A stretch of 64,000 nucleotides of DNA from Thaumasiovibrio sp047250365 (GCF_047250365.1 NZ_JBLBVL010000005.1:1-64000); one strand, 5' to 3'. Shown: positions 1-10,005, counted from the stretch's first letter. Translations and numbers: made by a program. The notes: generated by a model from the letters alone, not told the origin.

Positions 1-32
1 GGTTGGTTATAAATTGTTATATCGATGTCAGA

Positions 33-2609
33 TTAATTGGCAACGATATTCAATAGTTTACCCGGTACATAGATCACTTTGCGGATGGTTTTGCCTTCCG
101 TGAATTTAACCACGTGCTCATCAGCAAGACCCATCGCTTCGACGGCCTCTTTTGAAGCATCAGCAGCAACGGTGATCTTCGCACGCAGTTTACCATTTAC
201 TTGCACGACGATAAGCTTTTCATCTTCAACCAATGCAGCAGCATCAGCTTGTGGCCACTCAGCATGGTCTACATTCGATTCACCTAGCGCTTCCCACATC
301 TCAAAACAGATGTGTGGAGTGATAGGGTAAAGCATCGGCACGATAGCTTTTAATGCTTCGTCCAATAGGGCGCGATCTTGTGCGCTCTCTTGGCTTGCTT
401 TCGTCAGCTTGTTCATTAGTTCCATGATGGCTGCGATAGCAGTGTTAAACGTTTGACGACGACCGATATCATCACTGACTTTCGCGATAGTCTTATGAAT
501 ATCACGACGTAGTGCTTTTTGATCTGCGTTTAGGCTAGCGATATCCAGTGCTTCTGTTTCGCCTTTTGCAGTGTGCTCACGAACCAGTTTCCAAACACGC
601 TTCAAGAAGCGGTTTGCTCCTTCAACGCCAGACTCTTGCCACTCAAGGGTCATGTCCGCAGGTGAGGCAAACATCATGAACAGGCGCACAGTATCGGCAC
701 CAAACTTATCCACCATCTCTTGTGGGTCGATACCGTTATTTTTCGACTTAGACATCTTAATCATGCCTGAGTGCTCAACATTGCGACCGTCTTTGTCTAC
801 GGCTTTTTCGATACGGCCTTTTGCATCACGCTCGATAGTCACTTCATTTGGTGCCACCCACTCTTTGCCGCCTTTTTCGGTGGTAAAGCTGAATGCATCA
901 GCCAGTACCATGCCTTGGCAAAGTAGCTGCTTGAAGGGTTCATCAGAGGTAACATAACCCGCATCACGAAGAAGCTTATGGAAGAAGCGTGAGTACAGTA
1001 AGTGCATACACGCGTGCTCGATACCACCAACATATTGGTCCACTGGTAGCCAGTAGTTTGCTTTTTCTGGGTCTAGAATGTCATCTGCTTGTGGAGAACA
1101 GTAACGTGCGTAGTACCAAGATGACTCCATGAACGTATCGAAGGTGTCGGTCTCACGTAGAGCGGGTTCGCCGTTAAAGGTGGTCTCGGCCCAGGCTTTA
1201 TCGGCTTTAATTGGGCTGGTTACACCATCCATCACCACATCTTCAGGCAAGATGACAGGCAGTTGGTCAGCCGGTACAGGGTGAACTTCACCGTCAGCGG
1301 TGGTGACCATAGGGATTGGTGCGCCCCAGTAACGTTGACGTGATACGCCCCAGTCACGTAGACGGAAGTTTACGGTTTTCTTGCCTTTGCCTTCCGCTTC
1401 AAGCTTGGCAGCTATGGCATCAAATGCCTCTTGGAATGCAAGACCATCGAATTCACCAGAATCGAAAAGCACGCCTTTCTCTGTGTAAGCCGCTTCAGAC
1501 ACGTCTAGTTCGCTACCATCTTCAGGCTTGATAACCGGGATGATGTCGATACCGTACTTAGTTGCAAACTCAAAGTCACGCTGATCGTGGGCAGGAACAG
1601 CCATTACCGCGCCAGTACCGTAATCCATCAGTACGAAGTTAGCGACGTAGATAGGCACAACACGGCCATTAAGAGGGTGAATTGCCGTTAGGCCAGTATC
1701 CATCCCTTTCTTTTCCATTGTCGCAAGCTCTGCTTCAGCAACCTTGGTGTTACGACATTCGTCAACGAATGCAGCAAGCTCAGGGTTGTTCTTAGCCGCT
1801 TTCTCAGCCAGGGGGTGACCTGCTGCGATACCAACGTAAGAAACACCCATTAGCGTGTCAGGACGTGTGGTGTAAACCTCTAGAGGCGCGTCTTCACCGT
1901 TAACAGCGAAAGACAGCTCTACACCTTCAGAGCGGCCAATCCAGTTGCGCTGCATGGTTTTTACCATTTCAGGCCAACCGTCAAGGTTGTCTAGATCGTC
2001 AAGAAGCTCTTGTGCGTACTCGGTGATTTTAATAAACCACTGTGGGATCTCTTTTTGCTCTACTGGGGTATCACAACGCCAGCAGCAACCATCTTCTACT
2101 TGCTCGTTAGCCAGTACGGTTTGGTCGTTTGGACACCAGTTAACCGAAGAGGTCTTCTTATAAACGAGCCCTTTGTTGTAAAGCTTAGTGAAGAACTCTT
2201 GTTCCCAACGGTAGTACTCAGGCGTACAAGTAGCAAACTCACGGTTCCAATCGTACCCAAAGCCCAGCAGTTTCAGCTGGTTTTTCATGTAGTCGATGTT
2301 TTCGTATGTCCACGGTGCTGGTGCAGTATTGTTTTTTACTGCCGCATTTTCAGCTGGAAGACCAAACGCATCCCAACCGATAGGTTGCATCACGTTTTTG
2401 CCTTGTAGACGCTGGTAACGAGAAATCACATCACCGATGGTGTAGTTACGTACATGGCCCATGTGTAGTCGACCACTTGGGTACGGGAACATAGATAGAC
2501 AGTAGAATTTTTCTTTATTGGCGTCTTCAGTAACGACAAACGTTTTGTTGTTGTCCCAGTGTTCTTGAACTTTTTGTTCAATGTCCTGTGGGCGATATTG
2601 TTCTTGCAT
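33..2609 (-). CDS. leuS: Leucyl-tRNA synthetase
   Basis: Class I aminoacyl-tRNA synthetase that charges tRNA-Leu in the cytoplasm and edits misactivated amino acids. The HIGH-type signature HMGH lies near residue 50 after FPYPSGRL, the KMSKS loop (MSKSKNNG) near residue 620, and the CP1 editing domain lies between them (TTRPDTLMGVSYV). A Cys cluster (CPNDQ...CCWRC) sits in the zinc-binding insert. An in-frame ATG nine bases upstream exists, but I chose the start that gives MQEQYRP, because the E. coli protein begins this way and a GGA lies upstream; this gives 858 residues, close to the E. coli 860. It ends 32 bases from the window edge; in relatives the next gene downstream is lptE. Identity is certain; only the start is a choice. 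Confidence 0.97.
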   Translation of the reverse strand: MQEQYRPQDIEQKVQEHWDNNKTFVVTEDANKEKFYCLSMFPYPSGRLHMGHVRNYTIGDVISRYQRLQGKNVMQPIGWDAFGLPAENAAVKNNTAPAPWTYENIDYMKNQLKLLGFGYDWNREFATCTPEYYRWEQEFFTKLYNKGLVYKKTSSVNWCPNDQTVLANEQVEDGCCWRCDTPVEQKEIPQWFIKITEYAQELLDDLDNLDGWPEMVKTMQRNWIGRSEGVELSFAVNGEDAPLEVYTTRPDTLMGVSYVGIAAGHPLAEKAAKNNPELAAFVDECRNTKVAEAELATMEKKGMDTGLTAIHPLNGRVVPIYVANFVLMDYGTGAVMAVPAHDQRDFEFATKYGIDIIPVIKPEDGSELDVSEAAYTEKGVLFDSGEFDGLAFQEAFDAIAAKLEAEGKGKKTVNFRLRDWGVSRQRYWGAPIPMVTTADGEVHPVPADQLPVILPEDVVMDGVTSPIKADKAWAETTFNGEPALRETDTFDTFMESSWYYARYCSPQADDILDPEKANYWLPVDQYVGGIEHACMHLLYSRFFHKLLRDAGYVTSDEPFKQLLCQGMVLADAFSFTTEKGGKEWVAPNEVTIERDAKGRIEKAVDKDGRNVEHSGMIKMSKSKNNGIDPQEMVDKFGADTVRLFMMFASPADMTLEWQESGVEGANRFLKRVWKLVREHTAKGETEALDIASLNADQKALRRDIHKTIAKVSDDIGRRQTFNTAIAAIMELMNKLTKASQESAQDRALLDEALKAIVPMLYPITPHICFEMWEALGESNVDHAEWPQADAAALVEDEKLIVVQVNGKLRAKITVAADASKEAVEAMGLADEHVVKFTEGKTIRKVIYVPGKLLNIVAN

Positions 2610-2853
2610 CGATGGCATCCAGGAAGTGTGAGTTTGTTATAAACACATTTTAATTAATCGGCATAGAATAACTAAAGCAGAGCATGTCAACAAGTACACA
2701 ATGTGAGTTGCGATGTCAATTTCAGTTTAATGTCGGTGAAACGCAGTGTTGTACGTAATAATTAAGCTATAGACGTACGAAGTTGTGTTGATGTTCTTCT
2801 TGCTGGGTCGAGTCTACTCGGGCAGTACAAAGAGCACATAAGGGAGGGATGTT

Positions 2854-3336
2854 ATGCCTAAGCAAAAAGAGCGTTATGAAGCCATGCTGGAAGAAGCCAA
2901 GCAGGCGTTAAAGCAGAGCCCCGAAGCATTTAAGGAGTGGGTTGAAACCAGCGAAGAGGTCATTAAAGCGGCTTCAGACATGACCAAGGATGAATTGGAG
3001 CTTATCAATCAGTACCTAAAGCGCGACATGAAGGAGTTTGGTCGTGAAGCAGATAAGCAAGACTACCCATTAAGCTCCAGTCCATTTTATCAAACCATCG
3101 TCAATACCATTTGGCAAAGCTTGGCAGATATTACTGACAAGACCCAGTTGGAATGGCGCGAAGTGTTTACCGATCTTGAGCATCAAGGCGTATACAACGT
3201 CGGAGAGATGGTAGGATTAGGGGTATTGGTGTGTGAGAAGTGCCAGCACCAAGAGATATATCATCATCCCCAGTACGTGGCACCTTGTTCAAAGTGCGGG
3301 CATAACCAGTTCACCCGTAAAGCGTTTGAGCCTTAA
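2854..3336 (+). CDS. Zinc-ribbon protein, YbeL/DUF1451 family
   Basis: Soluble 160-residue protein of unknown function. The first two thirds is charged and helical (MPKQKERYEAMLEEAKQAL...), and the C-terminus carries a zinc ribbon with two CxxC knuckles (CEKCQH near residue 128 and CSKCGH near residue 147). This is the layout of E. coli YbeL, which is also a neighbour of leuS. A good GGAGGG ribosome-binding site precedes the ATG. It is divergent from leuS, with 244 bases between the two starts, and probably has its own promoter. No enzymatic residues are visible; a nucleic-acid or protein-binding role would be a guess. Confidence 0.85.
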   Translation: MPKQKERYEAMLEEAKQALKQSPEAFKEWVETSEEVIKAASDMTKDELELINQYLKRDMKEFGREADKQDYPLSSSPFYQTIVNTIWQSLADITDKTQLEWREVFTDLEHQGVYNVGEMVGLGVLVCEKCQHQEIYHHPQYVAPCSKCGHNQFTRKAFEP

Positions 3337-3395
3337 TAACCCGCGATGTCGGCAAGGCCCTCAAAGCACAAGGCTGGGCCCAAAGCAATAGCGTG

Positions 3396-3974
3396 TTAAA
3401 TCGCATTCGCACGTAGCGGGGTAAACGAGTACGTTTGCCCTGCGAGAGAGGCTTCGATCATGAGCCCGCCTTTGGTATAGGTAAATACGGCCATTCCATT
3501 GGCAAATCCAGCATGCTTGCTGTGCTCGCCAGCTTGCGCAGCAACGCCTTGTGTTCCTGCTCGCGCAGAGGCGCTCTCAGTAATTGCAGTGCCAGACGCT
3601 AAAGCATCGAACTCGAAGCTGCCGCTGGTAAAGCGATCATAGGCGCGCTTGTCTTGGAAAAAGACGATTTGGCTATAGGCCTGCCCACCAAATTGAAAGC
3701 CAATAGACAGCTGCATTAGCTTGCTGTTGCCTTGGAGCTGATTATCTCGGTAAACCTCGCCACTGCCGTAAGCACCGCCAACCCAAAAGCCCCCTTTACC
3801 GATGGAAGGGAAAACGGCATAGCCGTAACTGGCGTTAAAGAAATGCGCGGATTCCGGTGCTTGAGCGAAACGCTGAACTGCAATATTCACCTCTGGGTTA
3901 CTGGATGCGGCATGTAGGGGTGAGAGACAAAAGAAGCTAAACAGTGCAACAAAAAGCCAAGAGACGCGTTTCAT
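3396..3974 (-). CDS. Secreted SYLF-domain (Ysc84-like) protein
   Basis: Predicted exported protein of 192 residues. From the chosen ATG it begins MKRVSWLFVALFSFFCLSPL and ends its signal peptide at HAA-S, which is why I prefer this start to the longer frame, which would bury the signal. The mature part is a SYLF/Ysc84 domain: a glycine-rich stretch YGYAVFPSIGKGGFWVGGAY, then LMQLSIGFQFGGQAYSQIVFFQD, and the late GTQG...FTYTKGGLMIEASLAGQ segment. SYLF domains bind lipids in eukaryotes; bacterial members are envelope proteins of unknown function. It stands alone between the zinc-ribbon gene (convergent) and lnt (same strand, separated by a hairpin at 4091-4116). Confidence 0.85.
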   Translation of the reverse strand: MKRVSWLFVALFSFFCLSPLHAASSNPEVNIAVQRFAQAPESAHFFNASYGYAVFPSIGKGGFWVGGAYGSGEVYRDNQLQGNSKLMQLSIGFQFGGQAYSQIVFFQDKRAYDRFTSGSFEFDALASGTAITESASARAGTQGVAAQAGEHSKHAGFANGMAVFTYTKGGLMIEASLAGQTYSFTPLRANAI

Positions 3975-4090
3975 CGATCGATTCCTTTTTAGATGAGCGT
4001 AAATGAGATAGCTAAACATTCTGCTTGATATGACCAGAAAAAAACCGTTTTTTCTCCCTGTTTTCGACGCTGTTATAAAAAATGATGAAA

Positions 4091-4116
4091 TCAGGCCACA
4101 AGACGTTGTGGCCTGA
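4091..4116 (-). terminator. Hairpin downstream of lnt
   Basis: A perfect 11-base inverted repeat (TCAGGCCACAA / TTGTGGCCTGA) with a 4-base loop lies immediately after the lnt stop codon on the minus strand. It is followed in the direction of transcription by a broken T-rich stretch. It probably ends the ybeZ-ybeY-corC-lnt transcript. The T tract is not continuous, so termination may be partial. Confidence 0.6.
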
Positions 4117-4120
4117 GTGG

Positions 4121-5656
4121 TCACTGGCAACAGGCAGCAAGGTGCTGCTGGCGTTGTTTAAATAACAGTATGCCGAGCATGATCAGCAAATAGATCTGGA
4201 TGGGTCTTGAGCCGTAACGATGATAGGGCGTTTGCCCTGTCGTTGTGATCAGCGTATCGCGCAGTACCGTTTGCTGGAACTGTGGTGCGGAAGCGCTGAT
4301 TTTGCCATCGTGATCGATAAGTACGGTAATCCCCGTATTGGTGGCACGTATCATCGGTTTTCCTAGCTCAAGCGCACGCATCTGAGCAATTTCGAGATGC
4401 TGATACGGGCCAATTGAAGTGCCAAACCACGCATCATTAGATAACGTAAGCAGGATGTCAGTTTCATCCGTGACATTGCGGCGCACTTGCTCATTAAACG
4501 CCACTTCGTAACAAAGTGCAGGCGCAATATGCGTATCACCTGCGACGAGGTTGGGTTGAATATAGTCACCGCGACTAAAGGATGACATGGGCAAATTAAA
4601 TATTGGTGCTAATGGGCGTAAGAAGGACTCAAACGGTACAAACTCACCAAAAGGCAGTAAGTGGTGCTTACTGTAGCGTTGTGCCGTCTCGTAGTCGTAT
4701 GCGCGTAGCCCGTTATTACCGAGCGTGAGGATGTTGTTATAAAACACATTGTTGCCAACATGATCCAACACCCCTGTAATTAAGGTCGTATTGTTGAGCC
4801 GAGCGGCATCGTCCATGCGGGAAAGGAACATCCCCACTTCCTCTTCTAATGCTGGAATCGCTGCTTCTGGCCAGACAATAATATCCGCATCCCAGTTTTC
4901 GCGGCTGAGATCTGCATAGCGCATCAAGGTTGGCCAGCGCTGACTGGGTACCCATTTTAACTCTTGTGCGATGTTGCCTTGGATAAGGGCGACATCAATG
5001 GGGTTATCACTGTTTGGGCTGACCCAAGTTGGCAGTGAACTGAGCGCAACACAAAGGCTAAGTAATCCCGCCACCAACAACGCCGTTTTCTGGCGATATT
5101 TTAACAGCAGTACGAGACAGGCAGAAAAGAACACAATTGCTAAGGTAATTGCCTCTACGCCAGCAAGGGGGGCAAGGGGGGCTAAGGGGCCATTAATGTG
5201 TGAATAGCCAAGCCACAGCCAAGGGAAACCAGTGAATAACCAGCCACGCAACCAATCCAGCAGTAACCACAGTATTGGTGCCCACAGCAGTAACTGGTAG
5301 GCAGGGGGTAACGTGGAAAACAGACGTCGAAAAAGGTAGCCAAATAGTGCGGGAAAGAGTGCAAGGTAGGCAATGAGAACAGCCATCATGAGCCAGCCCA
5401 GTATGACGGGTAATCCACCGAAGTCAGCAATACTGACATGTACCCAGCTGATACCAGTGACAAACAGACCCATTCCCCATGAAAAACCCACTATCGCCGC
5501 GTGTTTGGGCGATTGTTCCATGAGTAGCCATAACAGTAATGCCACAGATAGCGTGGTGAGAGGCCAATAACCATAAGGGGCGAAAGCGAGGGTGGCGAGA
5601 GCGCCAGCAAAAACGGCCCCAACGGGCCGTAAGAGAGAAACATAGGCAGATTGCAT
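4121..5656 (-). CDS. lnt: Apolipoprotein N-acyltransferase
   Basis: Inner-membrane enzyme that adds the third acyl chain to the N-terminal cysteine of lipoproteins, the last step of lipoprotein maturation before Lol sorting. The 511-residue length equals the family norm. The first ~200 residues contain about seven hydrophobic segments; the remainder is a nitrilase-like periplasmic domain. The catalytic triad can be seen: Glu near 263 (VWPEAAIPALE), Lys near 330 (SKHHLLPFGEFVPFE) and Cys near 381 (ALCYEVAF). It follows corC by 17 bases and is the last gene of the ybeZ-ybeY-corC-lnt operon, the order found throughout enteric and Vibrio genomes. The window also encodes several lipoproteins that are its expected substrates. 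Confidence 0.97.
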   Translation of the reverse strand: MQSAYVSLLRPVGAVFAGALATLAFAPYGYWPLTTLSVALLLWLLMEQSPKHAAIVGFSWGMGLFVTGISWVHVSIADFGGLPVILGWLMMAVLIAYLALFPALFGYLFRRLFSTLPPAYQLLLWAPILWLLLDWLRGWLFTGFPWLWLGYSHINGPLAPLAPLAGVEAITLAIVFFSACLVLLLKYRQKTALLVAGLLSLCVALSSLPTWVSPNSDNPIDVALIQGNIAQELKWVPSQRWPTLMRYADLSRENWDADIIVWPEAAIPALEEEVGMFLSRMDDAARLNNTTLITGVLDHVGNNVFYNNILTLGNNGLRAYDYETAQRYSKHHLLPFGEFVPFESFLRPLAPIFNLPMSSFSRGDYIQPNLVAGDTHIAPALCYEVAFNEQVRRNVTDETDILLTLSNDAWFGTSIGPYQHLEIAQMRALELGKPMIRATNTGITVLIDHDGKISASAPQFQQTVLRDTLITTTGQTPYHRYGSRPIQIYLLIMLGILLFKQRQQHLAACCQ

Positions 5657-5673
5657 CAGGCAGTCATGCTCCG

Positions 5674-6543
5674 TTAACTAATATTAGGTTTTTTTCCCCC
5701 TTCAGGCACGGTGACCTGAAGTTGGACAATACGACGACTGTCAGCCGCACTCACTTTGAAGGTATACCCAGCAATATCGACCACCTCGCCTTTATCGGGC
5801 AAGTGACCAAAACTGGTCATTACCAAGCCGCCGACGGTATCGACTTCTTCATCACTAAACGAAGTGTGAAAAATTTCGTTAAAATCATCGATAGTGGTGA
5901 GTGCTTTTACCGCAAAGGTGTGCTTACTGAGTTTGCGAATATCTTGTTCTTCTTCATCGTCAAATTCATCTTCGATTTCGCCGACGATCTCTTCCAAAAT
6001 ATCTTCAATCGTAATGACACCCGAGACACCACCAAATTCATCGACCACAATGGCCATGTGGTAGCGCTCTTCGCGAAACTCTTTAAGCAGGCGATCAACC
6101 CGTTTGCTTTCAGGAACAACCACCGCAGGGCGTAAGATCGTATCGATATTAAGCGGGTCACTGTCATGGCGTAAATAACGTAATAAGTCTTTAGCCAGCA
6201 GGATCCCTTCGACATGATCTTTATCCTCGCTGATCACCGGATAGCGAGAGTGCGCTGAGTCAATGATAAGATCAATGAGGTCTTCAACCTTCTCTGAGCG
6301 TTCTATAGTGACCATTTGAGAGCGTGGGATCATGATATCACGAACCCGCATTTCAGAGATTTGCATCACACCTTCGAGCATATCGCGCGTATCGTGATCA
6401 ATCAGGTCATTCTCTTCACTATCACGGAATACCTCGACCAGCTCTTCGCGGTTTTGAGGCTCTCCCTGAAATAGTTGTCCTAGGCGTTCAAAGAAGGTCT
6501 TTCTACTCGGACCGTCCGAATTTTGAGAGTTGTCGTCGTTCAT
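5674..6543 (-). CDS. corC: CorC/HlyC-family CBS-domain protein
   Basis: Cytoplasmic protein of 289 residues linked to magnesium and cobalt efflux (CorC/YbeX). It has two CBS domains (RVRDIMIPRSQMVTIERSE near 65-130; VVVPESKRVDRLLKEFRE near 140-190), followed by an acidic linker (EIEDEFDDEEEQD) and the C-terminal CorC_HlyC domain (DEEVDTVGGLVMTSFGHLPDKG). I start at MNDDNSQNSD, which aligns with E. coli CorC (MSDDNS...), instead of an upstream ATG that adds 19 unrelated residues. It lacks the membrane DUF21 domain of CorB, as is normal for CorC. It lies between ybeY and lnt in the conserved operon. Confidence 0.95.
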   Translation of the reverse strand: MNDDNSQNSDGPSRKTFFERLGQLFQGEPQNREELVEVFRDSEENDLIDHDTRDMLEGVMQISEMRVRDIMIPRSQMVTIERSEKVEDLIDLIIDSAHSRYPVISEDKDHVEGILLAKDLLRYLRHDSDPLNIDTILRPAVVVPESKRVDRLLKEFREERYHMAIVVDEFGGVSGVITIEDILEEIVGEIEDEFDDEEEQDIRKLSKHTFAVKALTTIDDFNEIFHTSFSDEEVDTVGGLVMTSFGHLPDKGEVVDIAGYTFKVSAADSRRIVQLQVTVPEGGKKPNIS

Positions 6544-6673
6544 TTCTTCTACAGTAAAAAACGCTACCAGACGTGTGGTAGCACACATGGGAAGGCGCAT
6601 CGCGCCTTCAGATACAGTGGAAGTAATAGGATTTATTTAGCTGCATCATGCAATTAAGCAAAAAAGGGCAGTG

Positions 6674-7135
6674 CTACTTTTCTGCTGCATAAGGGTCTTC
6701 AAACCCAAGCGATTGCATGATTTCAGTTTCTAAGGCTTCCATTTCCTCTGCTTCATTATCATCTATATGGTCATAACCTAACAAATGCAAGGTGCCGTGT
6801 ACAACCATGTGTGCCCAATGTGACATAAGCGGCTTTTGTTGTGCCGTTGCTTCATGCTCAACCACTTGGCGACAAATAATCATATCGCCAAGCAAAGGAA
6901 GCTCAATGCCGGGTGGGGATTCGAACGGAAATGAGAGGACATTGGTGGATTTGTCTTTGCCACGGTAGGTGTGATTAAGCGTATGGCTCTCTGCTTCATC
7001 AACGATACGGATCGTTGCCTCGGCTTCTTCACGCTGCTCACCAATTGCGGCACTAAACCAGCGGTGCAAATCGGCCTCTGATGGCAGATTGTTGGTCTCT
7101 TCAGTTGCGATTTGCAGATCGAGATAGTAACTCAT
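6674..7135 (-). CDS. ybeY: rRNA maturation endoribonuclease YbeY
   Basis: Single-strand endoribonuclease for 16S rRNA 3'-end processing and late 70S ribosome quality control. The zinc-binding signature HxxxHxxxxxH is plain near residues 113-123 (HMVVHGTLHLLGYDH). The 153-residue length is typical. The ATG overlaps the end of ybeZ by four bases (ATGA), so the two are translationally coupled. YbeY and YbeZ are known partners. Confidence 0.96.
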   Translation of the reverse strand: MSYYLDLQIATEETNNLPSEADLHRWFSAAIGEQREEAEATIRIVDEAESHTLNHTYRGKDKSTNVLSFPFESPPGIELPLLGDMIICRQVVEHEATAQQKPLMSHWAHMVVHGTLHLLGYDHIDDNEAEEMEALETEIMQSLGFEDPYAAEK

Positions 7136-8226
7136 GATGGGTTGCTCTCTGTTACTTTAGACACCACGGCTTCAATTGCGGCTTGTTGCAGCTTTTCTTG
7201 CTGTTCAGCACGGCGCTTTTCGGCCTCTTTCTTGTTTTTCAACTCGTCGGCCTCCCACACATCATAGGCTTGGACGATACGAGCAACCACGGGGTGGCGA
7301 ACGACATCATCCGACAAGAAAAAGTTAAAGCTGATCTCATCGACGTCAGACAACACCTCGATAGCATGGCGTAAGCCCGACTTGGCGTGGCGTGGTAAGT
7401 CAATTTGTGTGACATCACCAGTAATGACAGCGCGAGAGTTAAAGCCGATACGGGTGAGGAACATTTTCATCTGCTCCACTGTGGTGTTCTGGCTCTCATC
7501 AAGAATAATGAAAGCATCATTCAGAGTACGACCACGCATATAAGCCAGTGGTGCGACTTCAATCACATTGCGCTCAATGAGCTTTTCCACACGCTCGAAG
7601 CCCATCATTTCAAATAGCGCATCGTAGAGAGGGCGCAGGTAAGGGTCGACCTTTTGAGAAAGATCGCCAGGTAGGAAACCGAGTTTTTCACCCGCCTCAA
7701 CCGCTGGGCGAGTAAGGAGAATACGACGGACTTCTTGGCGCTCAAGTGCATCAACCGCTGCCGCAACAGCGAGGTAGGTTTTACCTGTACCCGCTGGACC
7801 GACACCGAAAGTAATGTCGTGCGTTACCATATTCGCGACGTACTGCGCTTGATTTGGGGTACGTGGTTTGATAATACCCTTTTTGGTCTTGATATTGATC
7901 TCTTTGCCGTAAGGTATGCTCGACTCTTCAGATTGCTCGAGTATGCCCGACTCTTTGATCATTAAATGAATCATATCAGGTTCAATATCAGGAAAGGTAT
8001 TACGAACGGGGGCTGTTTCGACGTAGAGATCTTTCAGAATGGTAACAGCAGCTTCGGCAGAATGGGGCTTACCGACAATCGAGAATTGGTTACTACGGTA
8101 GTTGATTTCTACACCTAAACGACGCTCAAGGTGCTTGATGTTGTCGTCAAAGGGACCGCAAAGACTGGATAAGCGTTGGTTATCCGCAGGTTCGAGTGCT
8201 AGCTCGAGGGTAATAATTTTGCTCAA
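7132..8226 (-). CDS. ybeZ: PhoH-family ATPase YbeZ
   Basis: PhoH-like NTPase, a probable RNA helicase or ATPase that partners YbeY in rRNA processing. The N-terminal part resembles a KH-like domain (HLERRLGVEINYRSNQFSIVG). Then comes the PhoH P-loop core with Walker A GVGPAGTGKTYLA near residue 140, Walker B FIILDESQNTT near residue 240, and GDVTQIDLP. The tail is long and charged (KNKKEAEKRRAEQQEKLQQ). At 364 residues it is slightly longer than the E. coli 346. It is the first gene of the operon running to lnt and follows miaB by 73 bases. Confidence 0.95.
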   Translation of the reverse strand: MSKIITLELALEPADNQRLSSLCGPFDDNIKHLERRLGVEINYRSNQFSIVGKPHSAEAAVTILKDLYVETAPVRNTFPDIEPDMIHLMIKESGILEQSEESSIPYGKEINIKTKKGIIKPRTPNQAQYVANMVTHDITFGVGPAGTGKTYLAVAAAVDALERQEVRRILLTRPAVEAGEKLGFLPGDLSQKVDPYLRPLYDALFEMMGFERVEKLIERNVIEVAPLAYMRGRTLNDAFIILDESQNTTVEQMKMFLTRIGFNSRAVITGDVTQIDLPRHAKSGLRHAIEVLSDVDEISFNFFLSDDVVRHPVVARIVQAYDVWEADELKNKKEAEKRRAEQQEKLQQAAIEAVVSKVTESNPS

Positions 8227-8299
8227 TGTTGCCTCACATTAGACTGCCAGCCTAATCGACAATGTTGTTATCGCAGACTGGCAGTGTTTAACGGGTCTA

Positions 8300-9724
8300 T
8301 TAAGGAGTATATACCCCTACACCCAAATCATCTTCTTTACGTGTCTTTTCGATCACTTCAGAGGGTGATACAGCGACACGTAAGTCCATTTCAGCTTCAG
8401 TGCGGATCAGCTCTCCGCGTAGCGAGTTACTAAACACATCAGTAATCTTCACATCAACAAACTGACCAATCAAGTCAGCAGAGCCAGCAAAGTTAACCAC
8501 ACGGCTGTTTTCTGTACGGCCACGTAGTTCCATCAGGTCTTTTTTCGATGGTCCTTCCACCAAAATACGCTGTTCTGTGCCAAGCATTTGGCGTGAATAA
8601 CGCATAGCCTGACTGTTCACTTGCTGTTGAAGTTCGTACAGACGTTGTTTTTTCGTCTCTTCGGCTAGATCGCACGGATAGTCTGCCGCTGGAGTACCAG
8701 GGCGTGCCGAGAAAATAAAGCTAAAGCTCATGTCGAAATCGACGTCTTTGATCAGCTTCATTGTTGCTTGGAAGTCGCTATCCGTTTCACCAGGGAAGGC
8801 AACGATAAAGTCAGAGCTGATAGTAATATCAGGACGTGCTTTACGTAGCTTACGAATGATAGATTTATATTCAATCGCGGTGTGTGGGCGCTTCATCATG
8901 GTGAGAATACGATCAGAACCGCTCTGTACTGGTAAGTGCAGGAAACTAACCAACTCTGGCGTATCTTCATAAACCGCGATGATGTCATCGGTAAATTCAA
9001 TCGGGTGGCTGGTGGTGAAGCGAATACGATCAATACCGTCGATAGCCGCGACATAGCGCAGTAACTCCGCGAAGCTACAGATCTCATCATCGTGTGTTGC
9101 GCCACGGTAAGCGTTAACGTTTTGACCCAGAAGGTTAACTTCACGTACGCCTTGCTCTGCCAGCTGTGCGATTTCGAACAGGACGTCGTCCATAGGTCGA
9201 CTAACTTCTTCGCCACGCGTATAAGGCACCACACAGTACGTACAGTACTTAGAGCACCCCTCCATGATGGAAACAAAGGCAGTTGGCCCTTCAGCACGAG
9301 GCTCAGGCAAGTTATCAAACTTCTCAATTTCTGGGAACGAGATGTCCATTACTGGCGCGTGATCGCTAGATGATTGTTTGATCATCTCTGGCAGACGGTG
9401 CAACGTTTGTGGGCCGAAGATGACATCGACATAAGGCGCACGCTGACGGATATGATCGCCTTCCTGCGTCGCTACACAGCCACCTACACCAATCACAAGA
9501 TCAGGTTTTTTATCTTTCAGATTTTTCCAGCGTCCCAATTGATGGAAGACCTTTTCCTGTGCCTTTTCGCGGATTGAGCAAGTATTTAGGAGCAACACAT
9601 CTGCTTCTTCCGGATCCTCGGTAAGCTCATAGCCGTTAGCGGCATTTAGCAAATCGGCCATTTTTGATGAATCGTATTCGTTCATCTGGCAGCCCCAAGT
9701 TCTAATCAGCAGTTTTTTCGCCAT
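8300..9724 (-). CDS. miaB: tRNA-2-methylthio-N6-dimethylallyladenosine synthase
   Basis: Radical-SAM methylthiotransferase that converts i6A37 to ms2i6A37 in tRNAs reading UNN codons. Three domains are visible: the N-terminal UPF0004 domain with Cys in WGCQMNEYDS, LLNTCSIREKA and GVGGCVATQ; the radical SAM core with CSKYCTYC near residue 157; and the C-terminal TRAM domain (RILVEGPSKKDLMELRGRTE). The 474-residue length matches E. coli MiaB. It lies upstream of ybeZ and is divergent from the ubiF-type gene, the conserved arrangement. Confidence 0.97.
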   Translation of the reverse strand: MAKKLLIRTWGCQMNEYDSSKMADLLNAANGYELTEDPEEADVLLLNTCSIREKAQEKVFHQLGRWKNLKDKKPDLVIGVGGCVATQEGDHIRQRAPYVDVIFGPQTLHRLPEMIKQSSSDHAPVMDISFPEIEKFDNLPEPRAEGPTAFVSIMEGCSKYCTYCVVPYTRGEEVSRPMDDVLFEIAQLAEQGVREVNLLGQNVNAYRGATHDDEICSFAELLRYVAAIDGIDRIRFTTSHPIEFTDDIIAVYEDTPELVSFLHLPVQSGSDRILTMMKRPHTAIEYKSIIRKLRKARPDITISSDFIVAFPGETDSDFQATMKLIKDVDFDMSFSFIFSARPGTPAADYPCDLAEETKKQRLYELQQQVNSQAMRYSRQMLGTEQRILVEGPSKKDLMELRGRTENSRVVNFAGSADLIGQFVDVKITDVFSNSLRGELIRTEAEMDLRVAVSPSEVIEKTRKEDDLGVGVYTP

Positions 9725-10005
9725 GTCTAACTCTTCGTTTTTACTTAAAAATGATTGCTTTTATGGTGCTCAAAAGCACCTCAAAATATGCATTTGTGCC
9801 GATGTGCCAGCCAGTTATACCGTGGCTTCATCGATAGCAAGCCGCGTATTGTACTGCTTTAAAGCCCCGCTGACTAGATCATCGCCATCAGGATATTCAT
9901 TGCCAATGAAAGATAAATGTTAAGGAGCGAGGCATCTTCATAAAGACAATACGTAAAAAGGCGTTTCTGTTACACTCACGAAGGGAATTGAAACAAGGAT
10001 GTAAC

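Noticed and set aside
571..957. Long antisense frame inside leuS (128 codons)
   Set aside because: It follows the codon structure of leuS in the opposite frame, has no ribosome-binding site and no protein-like features.
3355..3380. GGCCC/GGGCC hairpin between the zinc-ribbon and SYLF genes
   Set aside because: A five-base stem with a 16-base loop and no T run is too weak to call a terminator.
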